Shown here: one piece after another, positions 38,516 to 50,700 of the stretch | Numbering within the stretch: position 1 is the stretch's first letter | Layout of the letters: the number at the start of each line of letters is the position of its first letter | Origin: Morinoia aosen | Lineage: Eukaryota; Arthropoda; Malacostraca; Amphipoda; Talitridae | Direction of reading: 5' to 3' | Assembly: GCA_030386875.1 (NCBI GenBank) | Contig: CM059579.1 | Coordinates: 15,286,484-15,350,483 of the forward strand | DNA: 64,000 nucleotides | The notes under the pieces: model-generated | Seen by the model: the letters and a program-made list of their open reading frames with translations, nothing else | The model's database searches: none | What the model was told of the DNA's origin: nothing | Position numbers and translations under genes: made by a program

Positions 38516-38841
38516 TTTATATGTGTTTTTTTTATTGGTGCTGATTCAGGATTTCGGCCTAAGTGGCAATTCTCCTGCTAGTTCGTACGTCATGAGCAAG
38601 AATGTTTTATTTTATTCGAAACATTTAGGTGATTCAACTGATTAGTGACACCGTCGAACGAATTTCGGCTTTTGTCTAGAGTTGGTTGAGGATACCGGAA
38701 ATTAAATATTTTATGTATGTATGTAGGAATTCTTCGCGTAGCTCACGTCCGCCTCAATAAGGCAGATTTTGAAGGAAACCGAGGAACAATTCTTACGTTG
38801 ATCGACCATGTAATGCGCTGTCTCTCGATTACAAAGTAACC

Positions 38842-39477
38842 ATGTTAGACAATCAAACGCGTATTTTACGGAAGGAGATCCTTAGCAATTTAACGCGCAC
38901 CTCAGGGGTTTACGTCATGCTAGTCGACGAGCGGACTGAGAACCAAAACCTGAAGGTCTTAGCAAATAAATGTGCTTCATTTTCTACAATTACGATGAAA
39001 GAGCTGATGAGCTCCTACGTGGGAGTCCAACGCGCATTGACGCAATAATCTACAGAATTTGTCCGCGAATTGACGTAACGAGGATCTACGGAATTTTCCA
39101 CGAGTTCACGTGACGCCAAGGATGAATTTTTCAATGGAAAAGCTTCAGAATACCTCGATTCTCAGCAGGGGGCCCTCCCCAGGATCAGTAGCAAGCCCAG
39201 GAGCAGTAGCAAGCCCAGGATCAGTAGCAAGCCGAAGAGCAGTGGCACGTCACAGGAACAACAACAGCAAGCTGTAGCTAGGCGCACAGGAGGAGCAACA
39301 GCAAGTTTTATCCAGGAGAAGACGACAAATTTTGCGACACAGGATGAAATAATAATGATGAAGGAAAAAGAGTTGAGGTTGGAAAATCACCTCCATTTTG
39401 AGATTTTGTTTTTGAGGTGGATTGCAATCGAGAAAGCTGAAAGGATGTCTCTGCTTGTACCACATTCGCCTACTTAA
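38842..39477 (+). pseudogene. Broken reading frame of unknown function in the LTR element
   Basis: One frame runs 212 codons with only two stops (TAA at 39046 and 39076). Its second half has a low-complexity Ser/Lys/Pro/Arg stretch with repeated 'SSKPRS', a run 'QEQQQQ', and then a charged helical stretch 'MKEKELRLEN' before TAA at 39475. Two 37-bp near-copies around 39046-39120 contain the stops. The composition could fit a decayed gag or a DNA-binding protein, but no family is recognised. It may be a captured or remnant gene. Confidence 0.4.
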
Positions 39478-39858
39478 CGATCTCTAATTTGTATGTTTAT
39501 CTATGTCGATGGATTTGCCGAGAGCAAGTCAAGAATAATAAGATGTCGTGTGTGTTTTATTTTATGCGTTCATGTTGTCCGATTTATGCGTTATCTTTGA
39601 TGTGTTCTTTTCTCCTTGCGTTCTATAATAATGTGTATGAGAAATGTGCGTTTCAAGTAATTTGGTGTGTGTCAGGTATTAATGAATTTTTTTACAAATG
39701 CGTCAACATCGGTGTGTTGCAAGAAGGTGAATCATGAGGTGATATGTAGGGATATTTTGATGTCGGGAAAAGCGAAATGATTGAATAAGGGGGGCGAATA
39801 TTTTCTAAATTTTTAAGGTAAGGGGTACGTCACGGTTATAATTGAAATTAACGGGTGA

Positions 39859-39893
39859 AAATTTGTACCAACTTTGCAAGTTGGCACAAATTT
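39859..39893 (+). repeat. Hairpin next to the 3' LTR
   Basis: Arms of 16 bases (39859-39874 and 39878-39893) pair at 15 positions around a 3-base loop. It lies immediately before the purine-rich stretch GGGGCGAAGCGGG and 20 bp from the 3' LTR. Confidence 0.75.
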
Positions 39894-39913
39894 TTCTGGG
39901 GCGAAGCGGGTAT

Positions 39914-41588
39914 TGTGAGGAAATACTACTCTCATAAAATGTATAAAATGTTTTTGGGAATTTTTGAGAAATACTCTCGTAATATATTTTTTTGGGGAAA
40001 CAGGCTCGTAAAATGTTCTTGGGAAAATACTTTTTTTGGGGGGAAACATGCTCGCAAAATGTTCTTTGGGAAAATACTTCAAGGAGTGGAATTTGACGGT
40101 TAGGCCGGTGCCGCAGGCGGCAAGCGGGGCTTCTTCGAAGGGAAAAAGGGAGACGTCAGCAGAGAACCAATTGTGCTAAACCAATGAACGCTTGCCTAGC
40201 GATCACGCGAGAAGGTGTGTCTGAGCACACACCAATGGGAGGCCCAGACGTCAGAACAAACAAGGATCCCGCCAATCAGGATGCAGATACGGCCTCTGTA
40301 GAATGGAATGTTCGAGATCAATCTCGAAGGAAGAAAGGGAAATACTTATAAGGAGGGTGGATGAAGCCTAGGGAGGATTTTTTTTGTGTGGAGCGGCGTA
40401 AGGGAAGCAGCTAGAACCTGATTGCGTGAGCAAGTGCACCCGTCCCTTGCCGGGGGGTGCACAAGAACAACGAAATGTACATCTGCGCGAAGTCACCAGC
40501 AGACATCGAAACGATGACTTGCAAGAAAGACCGCTCAAACACCTCAACTGCATCGAAACGACAACTTGCAACAAAACCGTTCAAAACACCTCAGCTGCCC
40601 GGTGGTAATCGACAAGAGTCAAAGCGTCAATAACTCTACAGAAAACATTCTATTGGCTTCTACACCAACTCCAAATTCGCAAACAACTCCACCTTCTCCA
40701 GCAAGATAATTGTCCAAGTTCATCTTCAAGCCAGCAGTGATGTCGAGCGCTGAGAGATCTGCAAGTGGCGGGCAGACGTTGTCACGCATTTCTCAACCTG
40801 AGCGCAAGCGCAGCCAGGCAAACCGCAGCATCGCCGAGCAAGATGAGCAGACCGAGTCCGCGTGCAGGCTTCAGAATTGAAAAGAAAATCCAGCATCAAT
40901 GGAATGGAATTAGGTCAGCTGCAGCCGCACATCACAGCGGAGTGGAAAGTGTATAATTTTCGGCAGGGTGAATTCGAAAAATGAGAGCCCTGTTAGGTGG
41001 TGATAAAAGTTCAATTTCAGATGTAGAACAGCACCCAGAAAAGTGCTTTTCAAAGTGTTGCGCAAAATCATATAAATTATAGGCAATCGGTTTCCTGTGT
41101 TTATTTAGTCGAGGATCGAATTCACGTTGTGAATGGTGCGACGCTTCATATGATTCGACACCTTGTCACAATTACAGGTTAAATCGTGATGTGTCATTCT
41201 CGTAAATATTATTCTTGTGTTGCTGTGGAGCCCGCGATTTTGTGGATGCGTAATTTGTTGTCAACGAAGGAGTATTGGTAGCTTGAATTATCGGTAAGCA
41301 TCACATTTATACCATGTCGTGTTAAAGTTTTATGGCGGTAGAAATGTGCATACTTTCATTACGCAGTCGTGCCCTTTCAAATCATTTCGTTCAAATGCCT
41401 TGTGTACTTAATCCACGTGTTTTCCCAAAATAAATTCATGTAAATCTTCAATCCTTTTATTCTCCATGTCTTGTATGCAGGTGTACGCGAGCATGAAGGA
41501 TAATACTATAAATGTGCACGGGGGTTGGAATTCCCTCAGCGTGTGGGAGGGGGGTCCTAAACCCACCCCCCTTCTCTGTATCGCAACA
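39914..41588 (+). repeat. 3' long terminal repeat
   Basis: This is 1675 bp, about 99% identical to the 5' LTR, with the same TG...CA ends. TTATAAGG lies at 40346-40353 and AATAAA at 41429-41434. The purine-rich GGGGCGAAGCGGG just upstream is a weak polypurine tract candidate. Confidence 0.8.
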
Positions 41589-43079
41589 AAAAGTTCATTG
41601 ACTTATGATCAATATTTCATACTAGACATTATATTTACATACATTCATTAAAACTAATTATTTCTGTAGCTTTGTTAGTTTTCTTCATTTTTACGTACTA
41701 CTTTAATACCGATGACTTCATGCAGCTTTAATTCTCAGTCTTATTATTCACTGATGTCTGCCTTATTCAATACAGTGTCTGCGTAATAGCTTGTAATCCC
41801 CGTGTTCTTGTATTTTTAGTGACTTGATTTTTATTACAACCCAGCAACGTAAAAGTGCACTTCCGCATAAGATGTGTCGTAACAAGTGTAGAATAAGCTT
41901 TGCCGAGTTATTGCTGATGCAAGCCCAAGTACAAAGAATGTACTGACTGCACAGATAAAGTCCAACACCATTTAAGTGAACTATTCAGTCATAAAAATAG
42001 AGCATGTCAAGAAGTTGAGGTCGCTTGTGTTGGATCTTTTATGTAGGAAGAAAAACTGTATTTGATCACGAACGACTAGTCTAAGTTTAACTTTTGTGTA
42101 GTTGTCTTGCAATAGATAGCAATCATCTTAAAAAAATGTATCATCACTGCAAGTCACACAACAGTGTTAATTCCACTGAACGCACTTAAGCAATTGAACA
42201 TGAGCAACTGCTCTGCCAGAAGCAACATTTATGTGTTACTGTTGCACGTGTTTTTGATCCGCATTTTCATTATATATAAAGTTATTTAAACAATCAAACG
42301 CAACATGTTTGTGTAAACGTTTCTAATTTACTGCTAACACTGAATTTCCGAACTGTTTTTCGCAGCAATGCAAGCAAGCACAAAAATGTGTTTCATTGCC
42401 TGAAAAAGGCCTGCAATGCTTTCGAGTAATTATTTCAGTTACTTTCTCAAACAACATGTGCGTTTTTATCTACAAACAATTCTGATTTGATGAGTATGTT
42501 AACGAGTCTTTGCTATAGCTTATGTTCCAGAGAGTTAAGGTATTTCTCTCTCATCTATATTAATGCTAAGAGTGAAATCAGCATTTTGCTGATGTGGTTT
42601 TTCAAGATTTGCTACAAAACTCGAGGTAAGCGATTGCGTGATAATTAATCATGTTGGACATTATACATGCCCGCTTATTCGTGGCATGAATTAGGAAAAC
42701 TAAGCACTTTATCAAATTTCATCCGATCAAATATTTGTGATTGGAAGTAAAAACTTCTACAAAGTGAGGTAAAGCACTTTGAGTCATTTTTCTATGGCTC
42801 AAGGTTTCAGACTTTGAAATTCAAATGATTTTAAACAGTGAATTGATAATGAAACATGCGTATAGAGTTTTCTTAAATATTTGATGGAAATAATTTTTCT
42901 AAACCTCAGAAACTGGTACATTACTCGTCCCATTGGATACGTAGTTGTTCACAAATCCATTACAACAAAGTAGTGGCAGTACAAAACGAAATAATGAGAA
43001 TTAGACTTGAAGATGGGAAGCCGGGGGACACGCATCACTTCATTTCTAAAGGAAGAGAGCTTTAGTCTTCTCTTTACAC
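41589..43079. other. Unannotated AT-rich DNA
   Basis: No coding signal or repeat recognised. Confidence 0.45.
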
Positions 43080-43268
43080 GGAGCTCGCCATTATCTGGAC
43101 GGCAGTTCCATATTCCAGCATCCGCAGTCAGACACGGAGGCTTAAGAGCTCAGCCATGCCTGCCTCAGATAGTCATCCGTGCGTCAGACCCGACCCTCAA
43201 TATTGAGTCTGCGCCTCCGAGGGCGTTCTGCTGATACCTCAGTCTCTAGGAATTGAATTGTAGATGGT
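43080..43268 (+). repeat. 190-bp dispersed repeat, copy 2
   Basis: Inverted copy of 4345-4530. The conserved core spans from 'GGCAGTTCCATATTCCAGCA' to 'GTTCTGCTGATACC'. An open frame crosses it but is not preserved in the other copy. Confidence 0.6.
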
Positions 43269-45201
43269 CCTGCTGGTATATTAATGCAGCAGATTGCCTG
43301 TGTAGTTTGAGAATGAACTTCAAGTAGAAAAACTATCTCCGAATATGATTATCTCTTTAATTATGTATTGTTTTCTACGCCTGCGCCTGATATACGTATT
43401 TTCATGCATAGTACAATGGAAATATTGGTTTTCTTTGAAATAAAAAAATATGTATGTTGCAAAGATAAGATTGCAATTTTTTCTCTTATTAACTCTTTTG
43501 ATGTTATTGGAATGTAATTTATTGATGTTATTGGAATGTAACATTTATCAAATTCGCAAATTCATTGAAGGAAAAATCTTGTCGCGAGTAAGTTATCTCT
43601 TTTCGAAAAATTATTCCTAATGGGTCTGCGGTTTCTTATTGGCCTCAAGGATTATGTTTACTTCCTTAAAAAATTGAGGATATTTCGAAATGCACAACCT
43701 CTAAACTGAAAAAAACTGAAAATGAACAAACTCAAACGCTAACTCAAAAGTAAAATTTTTAAACATTTTATTTTTCGACTCTAATTTTGCAGATAAAATT
43801 TAGAAACCAAAAATTTTAATTTCTATTTTTTTACTGTTCCACATTACGTTTAATAAGCTGCTAGATCATTTTAATTTTAGAAAATAGTGTAGGCCTATGT
43901 GAACTTTTGCGGCTACATGCCGCCAATACTACATAGCTCTCTTTCCTTCGTACATGAAGTATAAATTTCCGGATTTTGTCACTTACATGATTTACTATGC
44001 AACATCGAAAACATAATTTGACATCTTAAGTCGCCTCACGTCTGACACCACAAGGAACTTGATTCCACAAGAAGTTCAATGTTACTTAACATGTGATATC
44101 ACCTTTCATTTATCTCGAGTTACTAAATGTGAGAATTGGCGTAAGTGTTTCACCTTGTGTATCATGCTACAAGGCGTTCGATGCCACTTAACCAATTATG
44201 CCACCTGAGATTTTATGCCACGTATTGTTTGAAGCTGTTCAAAACGTTTTTCACTTTGTATAACATGCTAGTAGATATTTGACAATGTGTTATCACCTTA
44301 TATATCACTAGTGTGCGCGGCCCGCCAAAAATGACGGGATTCAATACCTTTCTTGTACAAACTTTCCAGACGTGGGTGACTAACAAATATATCTATCCTA
44401 TCCGTACCTGTGATAAAAATATTATTGTACTTGTGCACTGGTGAAACTCGTATCACAGATACGGCCATTACTGTCTAAAAAAGCCTCCTTTGAAAATGTA
44501 AATTGTAACTCATTTTTCGTAAGCCGTGATGAAAGTTTAAACCCATTTAACCCTTAAAATTTCGATGCCCTACGCTCCCGGAAGTCATCACGTAACCTTT
44601 TGCATTTTGAGCCTCTACCAGCATAGTCTTGGAGAATCTGCGCAGAACGATAAGCACTCTATCTTTCAACTCTACTCCTGCACGGCACAATTTATTCATC
44701 TCCGTACTTTACCTCGGGAATTTTCTTTATTTGAGTTTCGCAGAGAAATCGTACGCCATGTCAGCTGAGTAGAGGTCAACCTCTGCGCGGCCTGCGTTGG
44801 GCAGCCGCTGATCCTGGAGGTCTCCATTGCACCTGCTCCCTGTGCGCCGTAGACCCGCTAGTTCAGACGTAAGTCGAACTCGTGAAAGCTTGTCTTCGAT
44901 GTCTGACGTGGTACCACCTACATTTGGCTAGCTTCGGTGAACCTGGATTTGGGTAAACTTCCAAATCCGGCTTACGATGAGGGTTTTCCCGAACTAAGCA
45001 ATAGCATTGTTCCTGTATTGAGCCTAGGGTACGTACTCTTTGATTAAATACTTGAGTACAATCTGTAGGTGTGCCAATGGTACCATAATTGTATTTCGAA
45101 TCTTTATTTTGTCATAGATAGGATTTACATTTAATTTCTTGATACTATTATATTCATATGTATGTGTGACATGAATGAAATCACCTCTGTAAAAAGTATA
45201 C
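43269..45201. other. Unannotated DNA between repeats
   Basis: No gene recognised. A GC-richer patch at about 44755-44960 has no recognisable coding or RNA structure. Confidence 0.4.
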
Positions 45202-45546
45202 CTAATTGATTTGGGGGTTATAATTGATTTAGAGGTTCTAATTGATTTGGGGGTTCTATTTGGTTTGGGGGTTCTAATTGGTTTGGGGGTTCTAATTGGT
45301 TTGGGGGTTCTAATTGATTTGGGGGTTCTAATTGGTTTGGGGATTCTAATTGGTTTGGGGGTTCTAATTGATTTGGGGGTTCTAATTGATTTGGGGGTTA
45401 TAATTGATTTAGAGGTTCTAATTGATTTGGGGGTTCTATTTGGTTTGGGGGTTCTAATTGGTCTGGGGGTTCTAATTGATTTGGGGGTTCTAATTGGTTT
45501 GGGGATTCTAATTGGTTTGGGGGTTCTAATTGATTTGGGGGTTCTG
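45202..45546 (+). repeat. 18-bp minisatellite, about 19 units
   Basis: The unit is close to TTGGGGGTTCTAATTGGT, with G/A and T/C variants. The variant pattern repeats with a 180-bp offset (the GGGGGTTATA variant near 45213 and 45393), so ten-unit blocks were duplicated. The array is open in one frame (LIGLGV repeats) only because 18 is a multiple of three. Confidence 0.92.
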
Positions 45547-46897
45547 CCTCTTAATCGTGTGTGTGAGATTCAGCGGGTTGGGAGGTTGTGCCGTCTGCTT
45601 TGCTCAGCCCTGTTTCTGCGTTTTTCAGGCGGCAACTGTCATACCGGCCTGCCGCCTGAGGTGCTCTACATTCGCGCCGCCTGCCCTCAAGCTTTTATTA
45701 CAATTTTAACAAGAGTATCTATTCGTGCTATTAAATCGATTTATTTGTAATTCTATGATGAAATCATTTAAACTGGCCTTTTTTCTGTATCCTCTTTATT
45801 AATTTTTGAATACACAGAAAACTAGTACTAGTACTAATCAGAGAAAACTAGTACGGAAAAGTTTCGCTAAGCGAGAATTTTTCAACAATTATGGCTATCT
45901 TTATGAGCGTGACGGAGAAATTGAAGAAGTGGACCCAAAACAAATAAACCAAGGGTATTGTTAGGTAGTAATAGGACCCGTGGAAGTTCCACGGACACGT
46001 GGGAATTTCTAGGTGAAAACGGGGGAAAAATCCGGTCAATATTACCTAATTTATGCTAACCAATCCTATCCTAATCTAACCAAACCTATCCTAAATGAAC
46101 ACATCCTGGTACAATTCAAACATATCAATGCATGTGAAGGCCATCTTCAAATTTTATACTGAGGAACTCGGAATCTATGATATCGCAAACTCAGACATCC
46201 TATGTTTCTTAGGAAGCGGACACCAAACATATATATGTATAAATAAATATATAAATAAACACACATCGGGTATTATTAGGTTATATGCTTAAAGATGTTC
46301 GACGTGTAAAACCCACTCTTAGTGCAAATTATAAGCTTATTTTATAGTGACCTTAAATTCATTGGCTTAAACTCAGCTCAACATTATCAAGCAGAAACCT
46401 TCAGAAAACATCTATGTCCATCGAACTGAACGATGTTAAAATCTACGGGGTTTGAACCTAATATTTAAGTACATGAATTGGATTTTTCATTAAGAACGGT
46501 ACAAAACGTAGACGAGGCATTCTACGTACTTTTCACTGCATTTCTTTTAACCTGGCTTGCTTTAGCCCTCAGATTTAAAAGTTACTATCTTGGTCGTACC
46601 TACAATACGTCTGCTGCATAGTCGAAGAGTTGGAGAGAATCTTTACTTCCAGGTGTACCCTAAGGAGATCATTCCAGGCTCCTGCCTGGCCCCTGTCGGT
46701 CCGGTGAGCTTTTTTTGTTTTGCTTTTGGAAAAGGAACCTTAGGTGCTGGACTATTCGATCCTAAAATTCTATGGCGCTACGGACACCCGATCCCCCCCA
46801 GGGGGAGGGGTTAAAGGACTAAAAATCCAGAATTATCGACCCCATTTCGACCCCATATAAAAACAAAACCAACGGGAAATGAAAAATTTGAAACCAT
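45547..46897. other. Unannotated DNA after the minisatellite
   Basis: A GC-richer stretch at 45600-45690 directly after the array has no recognisable product. The rest is AT-rich. Confidence 0.4.
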
Positions 46898-46970
46898 AAC
46901 TTTGTTTACAATACTTCAAGGATTCTAAAACTGTCTTTGGTTTTGTTTTAACATAAAAACTCAATGAGTT
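46898..46970 (+). repeat. Partial third copy of the fold-back repeat arm
   Basis: Shares 'TTCAAGGATTCTAAAACTGT' and 'CTTTGGTTTTGTT' with the right arm of the inverted repeat at 47544-47712, in the same orientation. Confidence 0.6.
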
Positions 46971-47298
46971 CTATTCATTTGAAATTTCAATAAAAATGAA
47001 CTAAAAAACCAATATGTCAATTTTTTCAAAAAACTAAGGCCTGAATCGAAAAAATGAATCGAAAAAAATTGTGTTTCTTTTCAAAAGTTACATATAAAAG
47101 TCAAATTTCATAAGAATCAGACTACAAATACGAAATTTCATAATTTATTCGGATAGAATAAAATATTTATATATATTTTTATGCACATTTCTTATATGTT
47201 ACATTGAACTTCACAAGGAAAATGTTGCACATTATTCGTTCATAAAAATAGATCATAAAAACTGCATTCATGTACAAAAATTGTCCATGATATTGAAA

Positions 47299-47712
47299 GT
47301 CAATGCTATATTCTTGTATCTGGGCTCTCCTGAAAAGTCGTACATTTTACATTCAAAACGCTACTCGTCATTGAGTTTTGATACTAGAACAAAACCAAAG
47401 ACATTTTTGGAATCCTTGAAGCATTGTAAACAAAGTGACATTACAAAATTTCAAAATTTGGAAAGAAAAAATTATATAGCTCAAAAACTAGCAATAAATT
47501 ATTTGTAATGTAATGATAAAATAACGCTTTTCACAAAATTTATGTTTTCAAATGTTCAAATTTTGCAATGTCACTTTGTTCACAATGCTTCAAGGATTCT
47601 AAAACTGTCTTTGGTTTTGTTCTAGCATCACAACTCAATGAGGAGTAGTGTTTTGAATGTAAAATGTATGATTTTTCAGGAGAGCCCAGAAACAAGAATA
47701 TACAATTGAATG
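47299..47712. repeat. Fold-back inverted repeat with arms of about 168 bp
   Basis: The left arm (47299-47465) is the reverse complement of the right arm (47544-47712) with scattered mismatches (roughly 85-90% identity). The spacer is 78 bp. The arms could fold into a long hairpin. With the partial copy at 46898 this points to a small fold-back or MITE-like element. Confidence 0.75.
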
Positions 47713-50700
47713 TCCCAAAAAACTAATTTTTTGGAAAAAATAAGGCCTAAATCGGAAACGTGACACGAGTAAAATAAGTTAACTTCTAAAAAATACATAT
47801 ACTGGCCAATTTTTAAACGAATCGGACGAAAAGAGTTGAAAAATTGGGACGACCTCCTTATAAATCTTAACCACAAAATTATCCAGTTAATACGCCAGGT
47901 TTGAATTGCATGCCGAAGAGTTCAGTGAAGCAAATTGAAAATTTTTACCTATATAAATTTTTTGCTATAAATATAATGAGCACGACAAAAAATAGAATTA
48001 GGTCGTATGATTCGAAATCACTTGTACAAGATAATGAAAGAAAAACCGTTAATTATAAAAAATGCTTTAGGTTTGCAAAAAAAATATTAACACAGTTTTC
48101 ATGATTACATTGACTCATAATCACGCTCGTAAAATCATTCTTTTAGCCGTTTTAGACACAAATGCACCCTCCATGCACAGACTTACTTGCTAAAAATCGC
48201 TCTACTTTCGTATTTCACTTTGAATAAATCATGTCTTTTAACTAGTGTAACTAAACTCGCAGTATAAATGGAAGAGGGCTTTTAACGTAAGTACGTGTTG
48301 TCTATATTATTCTTGATTTAAACATAAAAAACACCAGTTGTTGTATTCTATATCTTTAACAAACTTCATCGAGAACACCAAAAATACGATCAATAGATCT
48401 GGGCGGCAAGGAAAGGAAATAATCGCTTTCCCATCAAGATACTTGAAATAACCTTTTCAACCGAATAATTATGATTCTAGAAAATTAAACATTTAACCAC
48501 TTTACCATGACCCCTGCCTGACTGTTTCGTCAGGATATCTGTGGATTTGACAGCTCGGCATAGAGCCCATACATGATCGAATAAAATCATAACTGCCACG
48601 GTGAACAAGTTATACTGTGATCCGTTCCAAAGGCTTTACTTCACCTATGTTCCGCACTTCAAAATATAATTCATGCTCAGTAAGATTAGATCATAATTCC
48701 GTCCTCATCTATGGATCCTTTTTTAGCGCATCTTTTTAGTCTCACCAGGAACGGCGTCTGACCTGGCTCTGCATCGATGCGCTCTCCCAAGCCGTAGGTG
48801 GAGGTTGCCAGCTTCTTCGGGGTTCTATGAATACTTGAAATTTTTGTTTATGTTAAATTTACCTATAAAAATTTTCGTTTCATTTTGTTTAGTTGTTACC
48901 TATATCCTCGAAGTTTATTTTTTTAAAGATTGGCAACCCTAAATTTCATTTCATTTTGTTAGCTTGTATTATTCGAGGATTGGTAGGTTTAAAGGCTACA
49001 GCCTCATTGAAGGGTTTTCCACAGAAAGCGTAAGTCACATTCAAGGCGGTAATTAAATCAGAAGCGCAAACATATGAATAGAAATGATTACAACCGAAAC
49101 GTTCGAGATGTAAACCATCATTGTTAGAAAACTCCTTTTGTTCTATGATTTTAACATCGAATTGGTTCAAATCCTCTTAACCATTAATTTCTATTTCTTC
49201 TTCGCTCACTGAAAACTCTTCCAAAAGTTGAAACATTAGTTCCAGCCAAACACGATTGTCGTAGAGTAAGATAATTCTGTTGAGTGGTCTCGAATAACTT
49301 AAACCTGACTCAATGTTTTAATGGGAGATAAATTTAAATTTTGATAAACGATTAAAAGCCTCATATATTTCTCACACTGTAGAGTAATCTCTTTGGAGGT
49401 CTGGACTCCTCGACACACTTTCTTTTGCTCCTATTGGGCTAGTGACAGCTTTGAACTTCTTTACGCTTGCTATGTGACATCCTTCTGCCCAGGCATCCGT
49501 TGGTGCTCCCTTGTTGTGGTTGTGCCCTTTCGATTCACGTTCGGCAAGCTCCTCCGTATCTGTCGCAGGTAAATGTGGTCGATTATGACGGCACAACTTT
49601 TGTATTTTGTCACGTGCGCTCTGTCGCTCCTTGTTCACCAGGTTTTTTCTATCCCCGCTTCTCGTCCGTTAAATCATTACAATATTTCAATGAACGCATT
49701 TTTAAATGGCCTTAATATTTTATTTTCCTTACTTTCTTTGAACTAGATAAAGTTATTCTCAGGAATTAGGGAAAGTCACGTCCTCCGCAAACTCCGCTGA
49801 GGTAGGAGGCTAGCTAGCTACCGTGATCTATGCTAGCTTTCAGTGTTTCTTAGTTTGTCGGTTCAACGTCACCTGCCTTCTCATCTCGTTTGTAAACTTC
49901 CTTCTAGGATAAAATTAGAGGTCTTGCATGGCTTTGAATAATGGTAGCTCACCATAAAGGACGTCCTACGGGATTCGTCTATCATTCATTTGTCAGACCT
50001 GAACAGATGCACTGCAAAAGACGCTGAGTCAGTAATGCAAACATTCTTGGGATGACTGCCTTTTTTAATGGCATCGGTGTTTGAAACACAATCTGTCTGT
50101 GTGATCACTAAAATTCTTGTGAGATCGGAGAGAGGAAAAGTGCTCTGCCGTGTTTCTGGTCAGAATATAGAATCTGTGTCTAGCTGTCGTAGATCGTATT
50201 GTTGATTGCATAAGCTTGCCAAGCATGCATTTCCGGGTAGATTCATCACCCTCCTCCTACTACTTTCCGACTTTGTAGATCTCCTAGTTCAATTTAAGGT
50301 CTCGAGGGAGAGTACTGCGGACATAGATGAATTTCTGAACTACCTCAAGCGTACATCCACAAATAAAAATCTATGTTGCTTACTTGCTGGTACAGGATTT
50401 CAGTTTTCTTCAGGCAAATAATTACGAAATATTTTCTGCACACTAGAAAGAAGAAGTCAATGAGAGGCTTCAGTGTTTCATTGAGTGGGGGATTAGAAAG
50501 ATATCATCTGGTACGTGTATACCTGAGTATTTTTCGCATTTTGCTTCTAGGTTGAAAGAGGGCAATGTTGAAGAGGATATCTTTGCTTTCACGGTTTCTA
50601 ATTAAATAGGTTGCCGTAGTTTTTAATCAATCTGTCTAGAGTGGATTCTATAAGTGTCAGTGTATCTGATTTGAGTGGCTGTATAGGACGCTTGTATTCT

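Larger units (their letters stand above)
33879..41588 (+). mobile_element. Non-autonomous LTR element (LARD-like), 7.7 kb
   Basis: Two direct repeats of exactly 1675 bp start TGTGAGG and end CGCAACA, giving the TG...CA ends of LTRs. They enclose 4360 bp without gag, protease, RT, RNase H or integrase. About fifteen differences between the repeats were counted by eye, so the element is young. No matching target-site duplication was seen (TTAAT before, AAAAG after), and no tRNA-like primer-binding site follows the first LTR. Plus orientation is inferred from TATA and AATAAA in the LTR and a purine-rich tract before the second LTR. Large retrotransposon derivatives have this structure; a plain segmental duplication is the alternative. 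It starts 455 bp downstream of gene B. Confidence 0.72.

Noticed and set aside
44755..44960. GC-rich stretch considered as an RNA gene
   Set aside because: No tRNA-like boxes, no cloverleaf and no rRNA similarity could be recognised by reading.
45211..45750. A 179-codon open frame across the 18-bp minisatellite (LIGLGV repeats)
   Set aside because: The frame is open only because the unit is a multiple of three without a stop. There is no start context, domain or codon structure outside the array.
46590..46814. An open frame containing ENLYFQ, which resembles a viral protease cleavage site
   Set aside because: A six-residue match is expected by chance, and nothing else in the frame is recognisable. 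No cloning-vector sequence was noticed around it.
49372..49638. Minus-strand open frame of 88 codons in a GC-richer patch
   Set aside because: The composition is gene-like, but no domain, splice context or second copy was found, so it is not listed as a gene.
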